Assembly: GCA_022447555.1 (NCBI GenBank)
Contig: JAKVBF010000012.1
Span: 18,497 to 76,906, forward strand
DNA from: Mariniblastus sp.
GTDB taxonomy: Bacteria > Planctomycetota > Planctomycetia > Pirellulales > Pirellulaceae
Direction: 5' to 3'
DNA length: 58,410 nt
A program made the translations under genes and the position numbers. The notes beneath the pieces are model-generated. The model ran no database searches. It had not been told where the DNA came from and was given only the letters and a program-made list of their open reading frames with translations. Shown piece after piece: positions 1 to 8,394 of the stretch (positions within the stretch are counted from its first letter, which is position 1; each line of letters begins with the position of its first letter).

Positions 1-933
1 ATTCATCGGCGTAATAGTTACGCGTCAAGCACCCCCGTGGTCGATCAAGATCACGTATATGTTACTTATGCCAACCCAGACCATACGTTTTTGGTGGCGT
101 TGAACCACGAAGGTCGAGAGATTTGGCGGCGAGATTTTGGGCGCTGGGTGTCGATGCATGGATTTGGAATTTCACCGATGATACATCAAGACAAGGTTGT
201 TTTAATTAACTCGCAACAATCCGATCGCCTGCCACCAGGGGTGATGCCCGGCAATAGTCGAGTGATTGCGGTTAACCGGAAGACCGGACAAGATATCTGG
301 GTTACTGAGCTGGGAACCACTATCTCCAACTATTCGGTACCCTGCGTTTTTTCACTCGATGGCCAGGATCAGTTAATCGCTTGCAGTACAGCGGAGGGTT
401 TTTTCAGTCTGAACCCAAAGACCGGCGAGTTCAATTGGAAAACGCCGGCGTTTCGAATGCGGACGGTCGCGTCGCCAGTCCTCGAGGGCAATGTCGTGTT
501 TGGTAGTACAGGGTCCGGCGGCGGCGGTAATTATCTGGTGGCTGCCCGTATCGGGAGTGGGGGTGCCGAGAAATTGTATGAAGTCAATCAGGCGGCCAAC
601 TACGTCCCCAGTCCGATTGTTCACAATGGCCTGGCCTTTCTTTTTTCTGACAAAGGGATCGCCTCTGGCGTGGACGTGAACACCGGTAAGGTGTTGTGGA
701 AAAAACGGATTGCCAAAGGTTTCTCGGGTTCTCCTGTTGCCTCCGCAAGTCATATTTACGTGATGGACGAAGCTGGAAACGTCATCGTGCTGCCGGCTTC
801 AAAAGAGTTTGTAGAACCCACTGTCAATCCGCTGGGTGAGGCGACGCGATCCACGCCGGCAATTGCCAAAGGCTGTTTGTTTTTTAGAACCGAAACACAG
901 TTGTTCTGCCTCAGCAGTTCGACGACGAAATGA
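1..933 (+). CDS. PQQ-like beta-propeller repeat protein (5' end missing)
   Basis: The reading frame is open from base 1, so the gene starts upstream of the window; only about 310 C-terminal residues are present. They contain repeated beta-propeller blades of the PQQ/YncE type: segments such as VALNHEGREIWRRDFG, VNRKTGQDIWVTELG, LNPKTGEFNWKT and VNTGKVLWKKRI each carry the G-x-x-x-W blade signature. Planctomycetes encode many secreted or periplasmic proteins of this type, and no dehydrogenase-specific active site is visible. The stop lies 6 bases before the oxoprolinase start, so the two are probably co-transcribed. Whether PQQ is bound cannot be judged from this fragment. The family call is secure, the function is not. 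Confidence 0.85.
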   Translation: MHRRNSYASSTPVVDQDHVYVTYANPDHTFLVALNHEGREIWRRDFGRWVSMHGFGISPMIHQDKVVLINSQQSDRLPPGVMPGNSRVIAVNRKTGQDIWVTELGTTISNYSVPCVFSLDGQDQLIACSTAEGFFSLNPKTGEFNWKTPAFRMRTVASPVLEGNVVFGSTGSGGGGNYLVAARIGSGGAEKLYEVNQAANYVPSPIVHNGLAFLFSDKGIASGVDVNTGKVLWKKRIAKGFSGSPVASASHIYVMDEAGNVIVLPASKEFVEPTVNPLGEATRSTPAIAKGCLFFRTETQLFCLSSSTTK

Positions 934-939
934 CGATTT

Positions 940-3900
940 ATGACGGATCGAAAATATTCAAATGCCGCCCCGCGTTGGGCGTTTTGGGTGGACGTAGGGG
1001 GGACCTTTACGGATTGCCTAGCGGAATCGCCAGATGGAAATCAACGCTTTATCAAAGTTCTCAGCTCGGCGACGATGAAAGGTGTGTTGGCTGAACCGAC
1101 CGGACGTGATCGATTTCAAGACGCAGATCATCAAAATCGACGTGTCGGTTTCTGGAATGGTGTCGGAGTTCGTTTTTTAGACGCGTCGGGCGAGCTGGTC
1201 GGCCAGTCAGAGATCACTCATTTTGAGGAGGGCGAATTCACTTATGACGCGCGCAATGTCCCGTCGCTCGCAGCCGGAACCAGGTACGAATTACGGCCTA
1301 AGATCAGTGCTCCCCTGCTGGCGATGCATTGCTTGATGAATCTGCCGTTGAACGCTGCCTTGCCCGACTGCGATTTACATCTTGGCACGACTCGCGGGAC
1401 CAACGCGCTGCTCACCCGAAGTGGGGCGCGAACCGCCCTGATTACGACCTGCGGATTTAAAGACCTTTTGGTGATTGGCGATCAGGCTCGGCCTCGACTG
1501 TTCGAGCTAGATATTGACAAGCCTGAACCTCTGTTTGAGAAAGTGATTGAAATAGACGAACGGGTGCTGGCAGACGGCACTGTGGAGCGCGCACCGGATC
1601 GAGTTGCGGTGAAACGACAATTGCAAACACTTCGTGAATCGGGCATTGAATCAGTAGCGATCTGTTTTATGCACAGCTATCGTTGGCCCGCGCATGAAAA
1701 TCAGGTGGCTCAAATTGCAGCCGATTTGGGTTTTGAATCGGTTCGAGTGAGCAGCGAAGTGGCGCCGTCGATCAAGATCGTTCCCAGGGCTGAAACGAGT
1801 GTTTTGGACGCTTACCTAAATCCGGTGATTGTCAGCTATCTGGAAGAGATTCGAAGTCGCCTGACACACCAGAGCCGGCTGCGGCTGATGACTTCTGCGG
1901 GTGGACTGGTTTCACCTAAGCGGTTTTCAGGGAAAGACAGTGTTTTGTCCGGCCCAGCTGGAGGGGTGGTCGGGGCTGCTCGAATCGCAGGACAGTTGGG
2001 ATACAGCAGGGCAATCGGTTTTGATATGGGCGGCACGAGCACGGATGTGTCTCGGTATGACGGTTGTTTTGAACATGAGTACCAGTCTCGCAAAGCGGGC
2101 GTACGGATTGTGTCTCCGATGTTGGGGGTCGAAACGGTGGCTGCTGGTGGCGGTTCTATTTGTTGGTTTGATGGCAAGCGGATGCAGGTGGGGCCGGCAA
2201 GTGCTGGGGCTGACCCCGGCCCAGCTTGTTACGGCGGTGGCGGCCCGTTGACGATCACCGATATCAACCTATATCTAAAAAGAATCGCGCATTTTGATTT
2301 TCCGCTTCCGCTTGATTTCGCCGCTGTGCAAGTGCGGTTAGAAGAAATCCGTGGCAAGGTGGTCGGTGCAGGTTTTAAACTCACCTTGCAGGAGTTGGCC
2401 GAAGGCTTTTTGGATATCGCCAATAATAATATGGCCTCGGCGATTCGCAGTATTTCGGTTTCGAAAGGTTACGACCCATCCGACTATCTGCTGGTTTCTT
2501 TTGGCGGCGCGGGTTCTCAACATTGCTGCGCGGTGGCCGATAAATTAAATATCCATCGCATTTTGGATCACCCCCAGTCGAGTGTGCTTAGTGCGGTGGG
2601 GATTCAACTAGCTGACCAAACGGCCTTTGCCAGTGAATCGGTTCTGAAGCCGCTAAGAAAGATTAACGTATTGCCGTTTGGGAATCTACGAGAATTGGTG
2701 ATTCAAAAGCTGGTTGGTGATGGCAATCCCCGAGATTCAATCGTTTGTAAAAACCAACTTGATTTACGCTATCGAGGAACAGACCCCTGCCTGACGATCG
2801 ATCAGCCGGAAGACGGAGATTTTCTAGCATGCTTTGAGTTGGCCCATCAGCGATTGTATGGCTACCTCCGGGATGAATCCGTGGAAATCGTAACCGCTCG
2901 AGTCGAAGGGGTGACCCTTGGTGAGCGTCCCGCGGAAGTGTCCCCCCTGCCTCGAAGGCGAGCTCTCGAACCTGCCCCTGGATCCGAAAGAGTGATCCCC
3001 TTTAGCGATATTTCTCCCGGCGATTTGATTGAGGGGCCAGTCATGATCGTGGATCAATTTAAAACCACGCTTATCGATCCGGGTTGGTGTGCAGTTGCAC
3101 AAGCCAACGGAAGTTTGCTTCTCGAGCGGACCGAGGTGGCTGCGCCTCGGACGCAGCCGATAGTGCGGGCTTCAGAGATGCCAGTGAACCCCATTCAACT
3201 CGAGATTTTCAGCAGTCATTTTGCAGCGATTGCAAAACAGATGGGAATTGTGCTGCAGAAGACATCGACGAGTGTCAATGTGAAAGAGCGACTGGATTTC
3301 AGTTGCGCCGTGTTCACTCGGCAAGGTGATTTGGTCGTTAATGCCCCCCATATTCCAGTCCACCTAGGGGCCATGAGTGAAACGGTCCGATCCATTATCA
3401 GGATGAACCCCGAAGTGAAATCCGGCGATGTGTTTTTAACCAACGATCCTTACGCAGGGGGTTCACATCTTCCGGATGTAACGACGGTGACCCCCGTCTT
3501 TGAGCCGTCTAATAAGGAACTGGTTTTTTGGGTAGCCAGTCGATCGCATCATGCCGAAATCGGCGGGAAAGCACCGGGCTCCATGCCCGCCGACGCCACT
3601 CGCCTAGGCGAAGAAGGCGTTCTAATTCAAAATTTCAAATTAATCGATGCGGGACAAGAGCGGTTTGATATCCTGCGGCAGCACCTTACACGATCGCCCT
3701 ACCCGTCTCGTTCCCCAGAAGAAAACATCGGTGACATCACAGCTCAAGTTGCCGCCAATCGTCGAGGACAAACAGACTTGTTGGATCTGGTTGATCGATA
3801 CTCTCGGGTTCAAGTCGAGCGATACATGCGCTTCATGCAGGAGGCCGCGGCCGTCAAGGTTCAGACAGCCTTGGCTTCACAGTTCACGCCAGGAACCTAT

Positions 3901-4803
3901 CAATTTCAGGATGCGATGGATAGCGGGGCTAAAATCCAAGTAACGATACAATGGAACGCTGGGCGCTTAGCTATCGATTTTGAAGGGACCGATCCAGTCT
4001 GCTGTGATAACTTGAATGCCAATCGAGCGATCGTTACGGCCGCTGTAATGTACGTAATGCGATGCCTGATTGACGAAGATATCCCGCTAAACGAAGGTGT
4101 TATGAGCCCAGTGGATCTTCGTTTGCCGGTCTGTTTTTTAAATCCTAGACCCGCCGCAGACCCCTCTCAAAGTCCAGCGGTCGTAGGCGGTAATGTGGAG
4201 ACCTCCCAACGTATCGTGGACGTCTTGCTGGGGGCGTTGGGGATCGCTGCGGCGAGTCAGGGAACTATGAATAACTGGCTGATGGGTGATGATTCGTTTG
4301 GTTATTATGAAACCGTGTGTGGCGGCTCTGGAGCCACCGGTCAAGCGGATGGAGCTGATGGCGTGCACACGCACATGACGAACACCCGATTGACGGACCC
4401 TGAGGTTTTGGAATCACGCTATCCCGCCGTTCTAAGAGATTTTTCAATCCGCCTCAACAGTGGGGGCAACGGGCGTTATCGGGGCGGCTGCGGTATCCGT
4501 CGAGAGATAGAATTTAGGCAACCGCTCACACTGTCACTCTTAACCAGCCGCCGGAATACCAGGCCGTTCGGTCTTTGCGGCGGGTCAGCGGGCGAACCAG
4601 GCGTCAACCAATTCTCATCTACTGCCGGCGAACGCCGTGATTTGCCCAGTCAGTGTGAGGTCAAAGTCACGAAGGGTGATCGTCTGGTCTTGTTAACCCC
4701 GGGCGGGGGGGGGTTTGGCGATGCGAAATCCGGAGTCAAGCATCCTGACCATTCTGATCGTCCTGAAAACGACCAATTTCCGGGCGAATCGCTTGAGCGT
4801 TAA
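940..4803 (+). CDS. Fused hydantoinase A/B, 5-oxoprolinase type (ATP-dependent)
   Basis: The protein has 1287 residues, matching eukaryotic-type 5-oxoprolinases in which HyuA and HyuB are fused. The N-terminal hydantoinase A/oxoprolinase half begins with the phosphate-binding VDVGGTFTD (about residue 17). It continues with LGTTRGTNALL (about 148) and the second nucleotide motif FDMGGTSTD (about 361). The hydantoinase B half starts near residue 750 and holds TNDPYAGGSHLPDV (about 834). Family members hydrolyse 5-oxoproline to glutamate, or open hydantoin-like rings, at the cost of ATP in the cytoplasm. Substrate choice between oxoproline, hydantoin and related lactams cannot be read from the sequence. 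The last 68 bases overlap the 3' end of the convergent glucuronokinase-like gene. Confidence 0.9.
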   Translation: MTDRKYSNAAPRWAFWVDVGGTFTDCLAESPDGNQRFIKVLSSATMKGVLAEPTGRDRFQDADHQNRRVGFWNGVGVRFLDASGELVGQSEITHFEEGEFTYDARNVPSLAAGTRYELRPKISAPLLAMHCLMNLPLNAALPDCDLHLGTTRGTNALLTRSGARTALITTCGFKDLLVIGDQARPRLFELDIDKPEPLFEKVIEIDERVLADGTVERAPDRVAVKRQLQTLRESGIESVAICFMHSYRWPAHENQVAQIAADLGFESVRVSSEVAPSIKIVPRAETSVLDAYLNPVIVSYLEEIRSRLTHQSRLRLMTSAGGLVSPKRFSGKDSVLSGPAGGVVGAARIAGQLGYSRAIGFDMGGTSTDVSRYDGCFEHEYQSRKAGVRIVSPMLGVETVAAGGGSICWFDGKRMQVGPASAGADPGPACYGGGGPLTITDINLYLKRIAHFDFPLPLDFAAVQVRLEEIRGKVVGAGFKLTLQELAEGFLDIANNNMASAIRSISVSKGYDPSDYLLVSFGGAGSQHCCAVADKLNIHRILDHPQSSVLSAVGIQLADQTAFASESVLKPLRKINVLPFGNLRELVIQKLVGDGNPRDSIVCKNQLDLRYRGTDPCLTIDQPEDGDFLACFELAHQRLYGYLRDESVEIVTARVEGVTLGERPAEVSPLPRRRALEPAPGSERVIPFSDISPGDLIEGPVMIVDQFKTTLIDPGWCAVAQANGSLLLERTEVAAPRTQPIVRASEMPVNPIQLEIFSSHFAAIAKQMGIVLQKTSTSVNVKERLDFSCAVFTRQGDLVVNAPHIPVHLGAMSETVRSIIRMNPEVKSGDVFLTNDPYAGGSHLPDVTTVTPVFEPSNKELVFWVASRSHHAEIGGKAPGSMPADATRLGEEGVLIQNFKLIDAGQERFDILRQHLTRSPYPSRSPEENIGDITAQVAANRRGQTDLLDLVDRYSRVQVERYMRFMQEAAAVKVQTALASQFTPGTYQFQDAMDSGAKIQVTIQWNAGRLAIDFEGTDPVCCDNLNANRAIVTAAVMYVMRCLIDEDIPLNEGVMSPVDLRLPVCFLNPRPAADPSQSPAVVGGNVETSQRIVDVLLGALGIAAASQGTMNNWLMGDDSFGYYETVCGGSGATGQADGADGVHTHMTNTRLTDPEVLESRYPAVLRDFSIRLNSGGNGRYRGGCGIRREIEFRQPLTLSLLTSRRNTRPFGLCGGSAGEPGVNQFSSTAGERRDLPSQCEVKVTKGDRLVLLTPGGGGFGDAKSGVKHPDHSDRPENDQFPGESLER

Positions 4804-5770
4804 TGTCTCTCAATCGCTTTTGCAACAGAGGCCACATCTCAGGATCGGGATAAGTGCCAATGATCGCGCCGCCGCTACCGCAATACTTGGCACTGGCGCC
4901 GACTGATCGAGCCGTCTCCACCAGGTGTACATGGGCGGGATGAAGTTGGCAGATTTGATGACGTAAGTCAAAGTTCTCATTGATCAATGAAGCCAGTCGC
5001 AGGTGGTCTTGTTCCAATAGCGCGGCGCGTCCTTGTTTGGCGTACTCTGCGAACTGTTGCATGGCGTCGACGACGGTCGGATCACCTGCGTCGAACCGCT
5101 GTTTCAAGTCGTTGTGCAGGACCTCCGTAGGCTCACCCGCATCGTCGGCGAAAGCAATGTACAGACTTGGCAATAAGGCAGGGTCGAGCCGTTCGTAGAG
5201 CCCATACGGCAAGCCGCGGTCCACCTGCATTTGTGAATGCCCAAAATCCATATAAACCAAGCCCTCGTAGGCTTGGATGACGCGATCCTGCAGGCCCGCA
5301 GGAATTCCCAAGTCAGCTTCGACGCTCAGGGTGAGCGAGGCCAATGAATGGGGTGCCAGCGTCAGGCCGTACCAGTCAGCCAGTCCCCGTAGCGCAGCTG
5401 TGATGATGGCGCTAGAGCCTGCCAAACCGACCTGGCGAGGGATGTTGCTGTGGTATTGAATGCGAAAGTTATCAGCGGGGACACCGCCATCGGCAAAGTA
5501 AAATTCACAAAATCGCTTCATGGTCGCTTTTAATAAACGAACCCCACCGTAGTAGCCGTCTTTTTGAACGCGTCTCGTCAATTGTTCGAGGGAATCAAAT
5601 TCTAGACCCTCATGAGGACTGGGTTGGATGGTGATTTTCTTGGCCGAAAAAAGATCCACTTGAGCCGAAAAGTCACCTACGATTACGGAGATAGTTTTAC
5701 CGTGGTAACCGTCCGAAGGGTTTCCTAGTAAACCAGCTCGGGCATACGCTCGACGACTAACGTGTTTCAC
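4736..5770 (-). CDS. GHMP kinase, glucuronokinase-like
   Basis: The protein has 344 residues and a GTG start that overlaps the end of the galU-like gene by 14 bases, so the two are translationally coupled. The GHMP ATP-binding loop GLAGSS lies at residues 115-120, after the family NIPRQ segment, and a C-terminal CGSGGA motif is present. The N-terminus (AYARAGLLGNPSDGYHGKTIS), GYYGGVRLL (72-80) and GLQDR (159-163) match closely what I recall of plant glucuronokinases, which phosphorylate D-glucuronate at C1. Family membership is clear and the plant-like substrate is inferred from these segments. With the GalU neighbour it would make UDP-glucuronate by salvage. Alternatives are a heptose kinase or another C1 sugar kinase. 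The 3' end overlaps the convergent oxoprolinase gene. Confidence 0.82.
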   Translation of the reverse strand: MKHVSRRAYARAGLLGNPSDGYHGKTISVIVGDFSAQVDLFSAKKITIQPSPHEGLEFDSLEQLTRRVQKDGYYGGVRLLKATMKRFCEFYFADGGVPADNFRIQYHSNIPRQVGLAGSSAIITAALRGLADWYGLTLAPHSLASLTLSVEADLGIPAGLQDRVIQAYEGLVYMDFGHSQMQVDRGLPYGLYERLDPALLPSLYIAFADDAGEPTEVLHNDLKQRFDAGDPTVVDAMQQFAEYAKQGRAALLEQDHLRLASLINENFDLRHQICQLHPAHVHLVETARSVGASAKYCGSGGAIIGTYPDPEMWPLLQKRLRDINAQAIRPEIGRFQDDQNGQDA

Positions 5771-6656
5771 GTGCGTTCCCTTTTCGCTCGACAGCTTGAA
5801 TTACGCGCTCCCGCAACTGGGGATCGGCCAAAGCAAAATGGATGAAAGATTCCGTGTAGGAATGAAGGTTGCCGACGTCAAACCGACGCTCCCCGGGGTT
5901 CAATTGAATCCCGATTGCTTTTGCCCCAGATTGTATCATTTGCCGAATGGCGTCGGTCAACTGTATTTCATTTCCTTTGCCGCGCGGTGTTTCACGCAAC
6001 GCTTGAAATATTTCAGCGCTGAAGACATACCTGGCCGCGACAGCCAGATGACTTGGCGCTTCTTCAATGCTTGGTTTCTCGATCAGGTCGTCCAGTTCAA
6101 AAATAGGCCCTTGGGTTCTAGGTTTTGCGATTCCAAAACGGCTTACCTTCTCGGGCGGGACCTGCTCAAACGTGATCACAATATCTGCTTGATGTTTCTC
6201 AACGGCCTCAATCATACGTTGGATAACATTGTTGTCGTCGGTCGTTTCAAGAACGCAGTCACCTAGTGATACCACCACCGGCTGTTCACCGACCATAGGT
6301 TCCGCCACAGCAACGGCGTGCCCCAAACCATGCTGCTCCGTTTGAATCACCGTTTCCAATTGCATAGCTGCAGCGGGGGAATGGGACCATAGCTGTTGAG
6401 CCAACTCAGGCTTACCGCTTGCCAACAAACGCTGTTCGAGTTCGGGTGCGGGGTGAAAGCTTTCTGCAATCCGCGATTTTTCGGGAGAGGTGACCAGGAT
6501 GGTTCGACGGATGCCAGCGTCCCAAAGTTCTTCGATCACATAATGTAACGTCGGTTTGCCACCCAAAGGAAGCAGCTCTTTGGGAACGGCTCGAGTGATG
6601 GGCAGCAGGCGGGTGCCCAGTCCTGCCACGGGTACAATTGCCGTATCGATCGTCAT
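5757..6656 (-). CDS. galU: UTP-sugar-1-phosphate uridylyltransferase, GalU family
   Basis: The protein has 299 residues, normal for GalU. It opens with the nucleotidyltransferase signature VPVAGLGTRLLP followed by PKELLPL. GLGHAVAVAEP (about 129), the GDCVLE metal-binding region and a late GKGNEIQLTDAI follow in the usual order. The canonical reaction is UTP plus glucose-1-phosphate to UDP-glucose in the cytosol. Its 14-base overlap with the glucuronokinase-like gene suggests that glucuronate-1-phosphate may be its substrate here, the role UDP-sugar pyrophosphorylase plays in plants. That is inference from context. It lies at the 3' end of the polysaccharide locus, and the ATG start gives the usual short N-terminus. 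Confidence 0.88.
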   Translation of the reverse strand: MTIDTAIVPVAGLGTRLLPITRAVPKELLPLGGKPTLHYVIEELWDAGIRRTILVTSPEKSRIAESFHPAPELEQRLLASGKPELAQQLWSHSPAAAMQLETVIQTEQHGLGHAVAVAEPMVGEQPVVVSLGDCVLETTDDNNVIQRMIEAVEKHQADIVITFEQVPPEKVSRFGIAKPRTQGPIFELDDLIEKPSIEEAPSHLAVAARYVFSAEIFQALRETPRGKGNEIQLTDAIRQMIQSGAKAIGIQLNPGERRFDVGNLHSYTESFIHFALADPQLRERVIQAVERKGNARETR

Positions 6657-6757
6657 TGGAAACCTAACGGTTCAGGCCTTGATAGCCAAAACCTTATCTT
6701 ATGTAAAAACAGAAAGTAAAGAAGTGGCAGGCAAAGCTTCAGAGCAGATCTTCGACT

Positions 6758-8332
6758 TTATTCGAGAATCGCGAGCCTGAGCTGCTCTAGCTGGGCCCTC
6801 ATGTGTTCGAATTGTTCCGGATTAGGTGGTTGAAAGTATTGCGCGAACATCGTCAGATAAGTGCGATTCGTAAGAAACATTTCGGATGCAGCAGGAGAAC
6901 CCCAGGTTGGAAAGTGCCCCAGTGAATCAGAAGTCAAACCTTGATGACCGCCTAGCTCTTGAATCACTAACAACCCTCTTTCACCACTCTCCTTTTCAAA
7001 CTCCACTGTCTTTTCGCCGGCACGCGAAGTGATTTTTGAAATCGTCCAATTTCGCTTCATTTGCTCCGCCGCGGGATGTGCCCATCGACCGTTCAGCTGC
7101 GAAGCCGAATAGAGGCACTGCACACCATCGAGATAGGTATACCAACGATGCTGGCGGGCTCCTTGATCACTGGTTGAGTTACGCTCGCGGAATTCATATC
7201 TCAATAATTCAGAAGCCTCTTTCAGAGCCAAGGTGTCAATATCAACGGCTGAAGAAAGCTGGACTGAGTCAAATTTTTCTATATTTAAGAAGCGAAGGAA
7301 GCCCAGGCCGCCCAAAAGAATGGTGGCCGCAACCGTTACGAGGACATAGTTGTTTGGTACGGTCGTTCGGCGGGTTCTTGAGCGCGTCGGCTTCCGTACC
7401 GAACGGGTCGCCAGCCAGCGATTCCATGATTCTCCAGTTAAATTCACTAGGTCGGAGGTGGATTCCAAACTCTCTTCGGTAACGGGACCGAGCCAGAAAG
7501 CCAGAAATTGATCGGTAGAAACGATCAGGCCGACGGTTAACACAGAAACCATCATGACGATGAAGGACTGGAGTTCAGGGGAAATATCGATCAGTACTAG
7601 CTGAAAGCAGGCGCCTAACATCACCAAATAAGTCGCCTGAGCAAAAACCGCCCAAAACCCAATGGCGGCTATTAAAAGTGACGAGTGAAACAAACGTCGA
7701 GAGTTTAGACCAATCAAGGTCAGCCCTACGGCTGCCAAGAATGGAACACCAAAAGCGGGTAGGGTAGAAAAATCAAGAGGTAGCAATCTCAATTCGTTGT
7801 TAAACCGAAAAGGGATTTCCTCATTGGCGATCAGGATACCGGGGACTCTTAAAATCTGCTCGGCACAATAATGGCTTGTCTGTCCGATCCAGTCATTGGT
7901 GATCGTGTCTAGCGAAAACAGTGGCAACAGTAATGCTGCCAAAGGCAAGGCTGCACCGGCCAGCAATCGCCGGTCTTCGGAATTGCGGATGGAAAAATCC
8001 AGCGACATGAGAAGCATCAGAAATGCTGCCGCTAGCAACCAGGGATCAGCAAGGATCACCAGCGAAGCGTTACAAAGAAATGCCAGTGAGAGACATATGA
8101 TGCCGGAGATGCAAAGGTTGCACCGGATGTTTGATTTTACGGATTGAATGAGGCGGACGGCTAAAACTAAGCCGCACCCAGCGATAATCCACCACAGAGT
8201 TTCATAACCCGCTCGTGTGCAAATCAACTGCCAGTAGACCGACGCGAAAAGTCCTTGTACAAGAACGGCGGCACCTAGCACTTTCAGTAGAGAACGATTT
8301 TCAGGCGACTTGATATTGGACGGGGCTGACAT
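6758..8332 (-). CDS. Exosortase-like membrane protein lacking catalytic residues (inactive paralogue)
   Basis: The protein has about 524 residues (ATG at 8332; a TTG one codon earlier is possible). About eight or nine hydrophobic segments fill residues 15-285, and a soluble domain fills about 330-524. It runs parallel to the upstream exosortase. The helix before the catalytic loop, a shared WAVF helix (228-231), an identical STDQ (273-276) and a C-terminal ESGERGLLV segment answering ETGEHGFLL all line up. The positions that should hold the catalytic Cys, Arg and His fall on a PLDFSTL stretch, on AQATY and on ISPELQ, so none is conserved. It therefore cannot be a working protease/transpeptidase of this class. 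It may be a partner or chaperone of the exosortase. The function is unproven. Confidence 0.7.
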   Translation of the reverse strand: MSAPSNIKSPENRSLLKVLGAAVLVQGLFASVYWQLICTRAGYETLWWIIAGCGLVLAVRLIQSVKSNIRCNLCISGIICLSLAFLCNASLVILADPWLLAAAFLMLLMSLDFSIRNSEDRRLLAGAALPLAALLLPLFSLDTITNDWIGQTSHYCAEQILRVPGILIANEEIPFRFNNELRLLPLDFSTLPAFGVPFLAAVGLTLIGLNSRRLFHSSLLIAAIGFWAVFAQATYLVMLGACFQLVLIDISPELQSFIVMMVSVLTVGLIVSTDQFLAFWLGPVTEESLESTSDLVNLTGESWNRWLATRSVRKPTRSRTRRTTVPNNYVLVTVAATILLGGLGFLRFLNIEKFDSVQLSSAVDIDTLALKEASELLRYEFRERNSTSDQGARQHRWYTYLDGVQCLYSASQLNGRWAHPAAEQMKRNWTISKITSRAGEKTVEFEKESGERGLLVIQELGGHQGLTSDSLGHFPTWGSPAASEMFLTNRTYLTMFAQYFQPPNPEQFEHMRAQLEQLRLAILE

Positions 8333-8394
8333 CAACGCGTTTCATTTGCAGGCAAAAGCAATGGGTTAATTACGTAGAACAATCCGATAAACTT

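Noticed and set aside
5796-6266. 156-codon + strand frame inside galU
   Set aside because: It is antisense to a well-supported gene and has no domain features.
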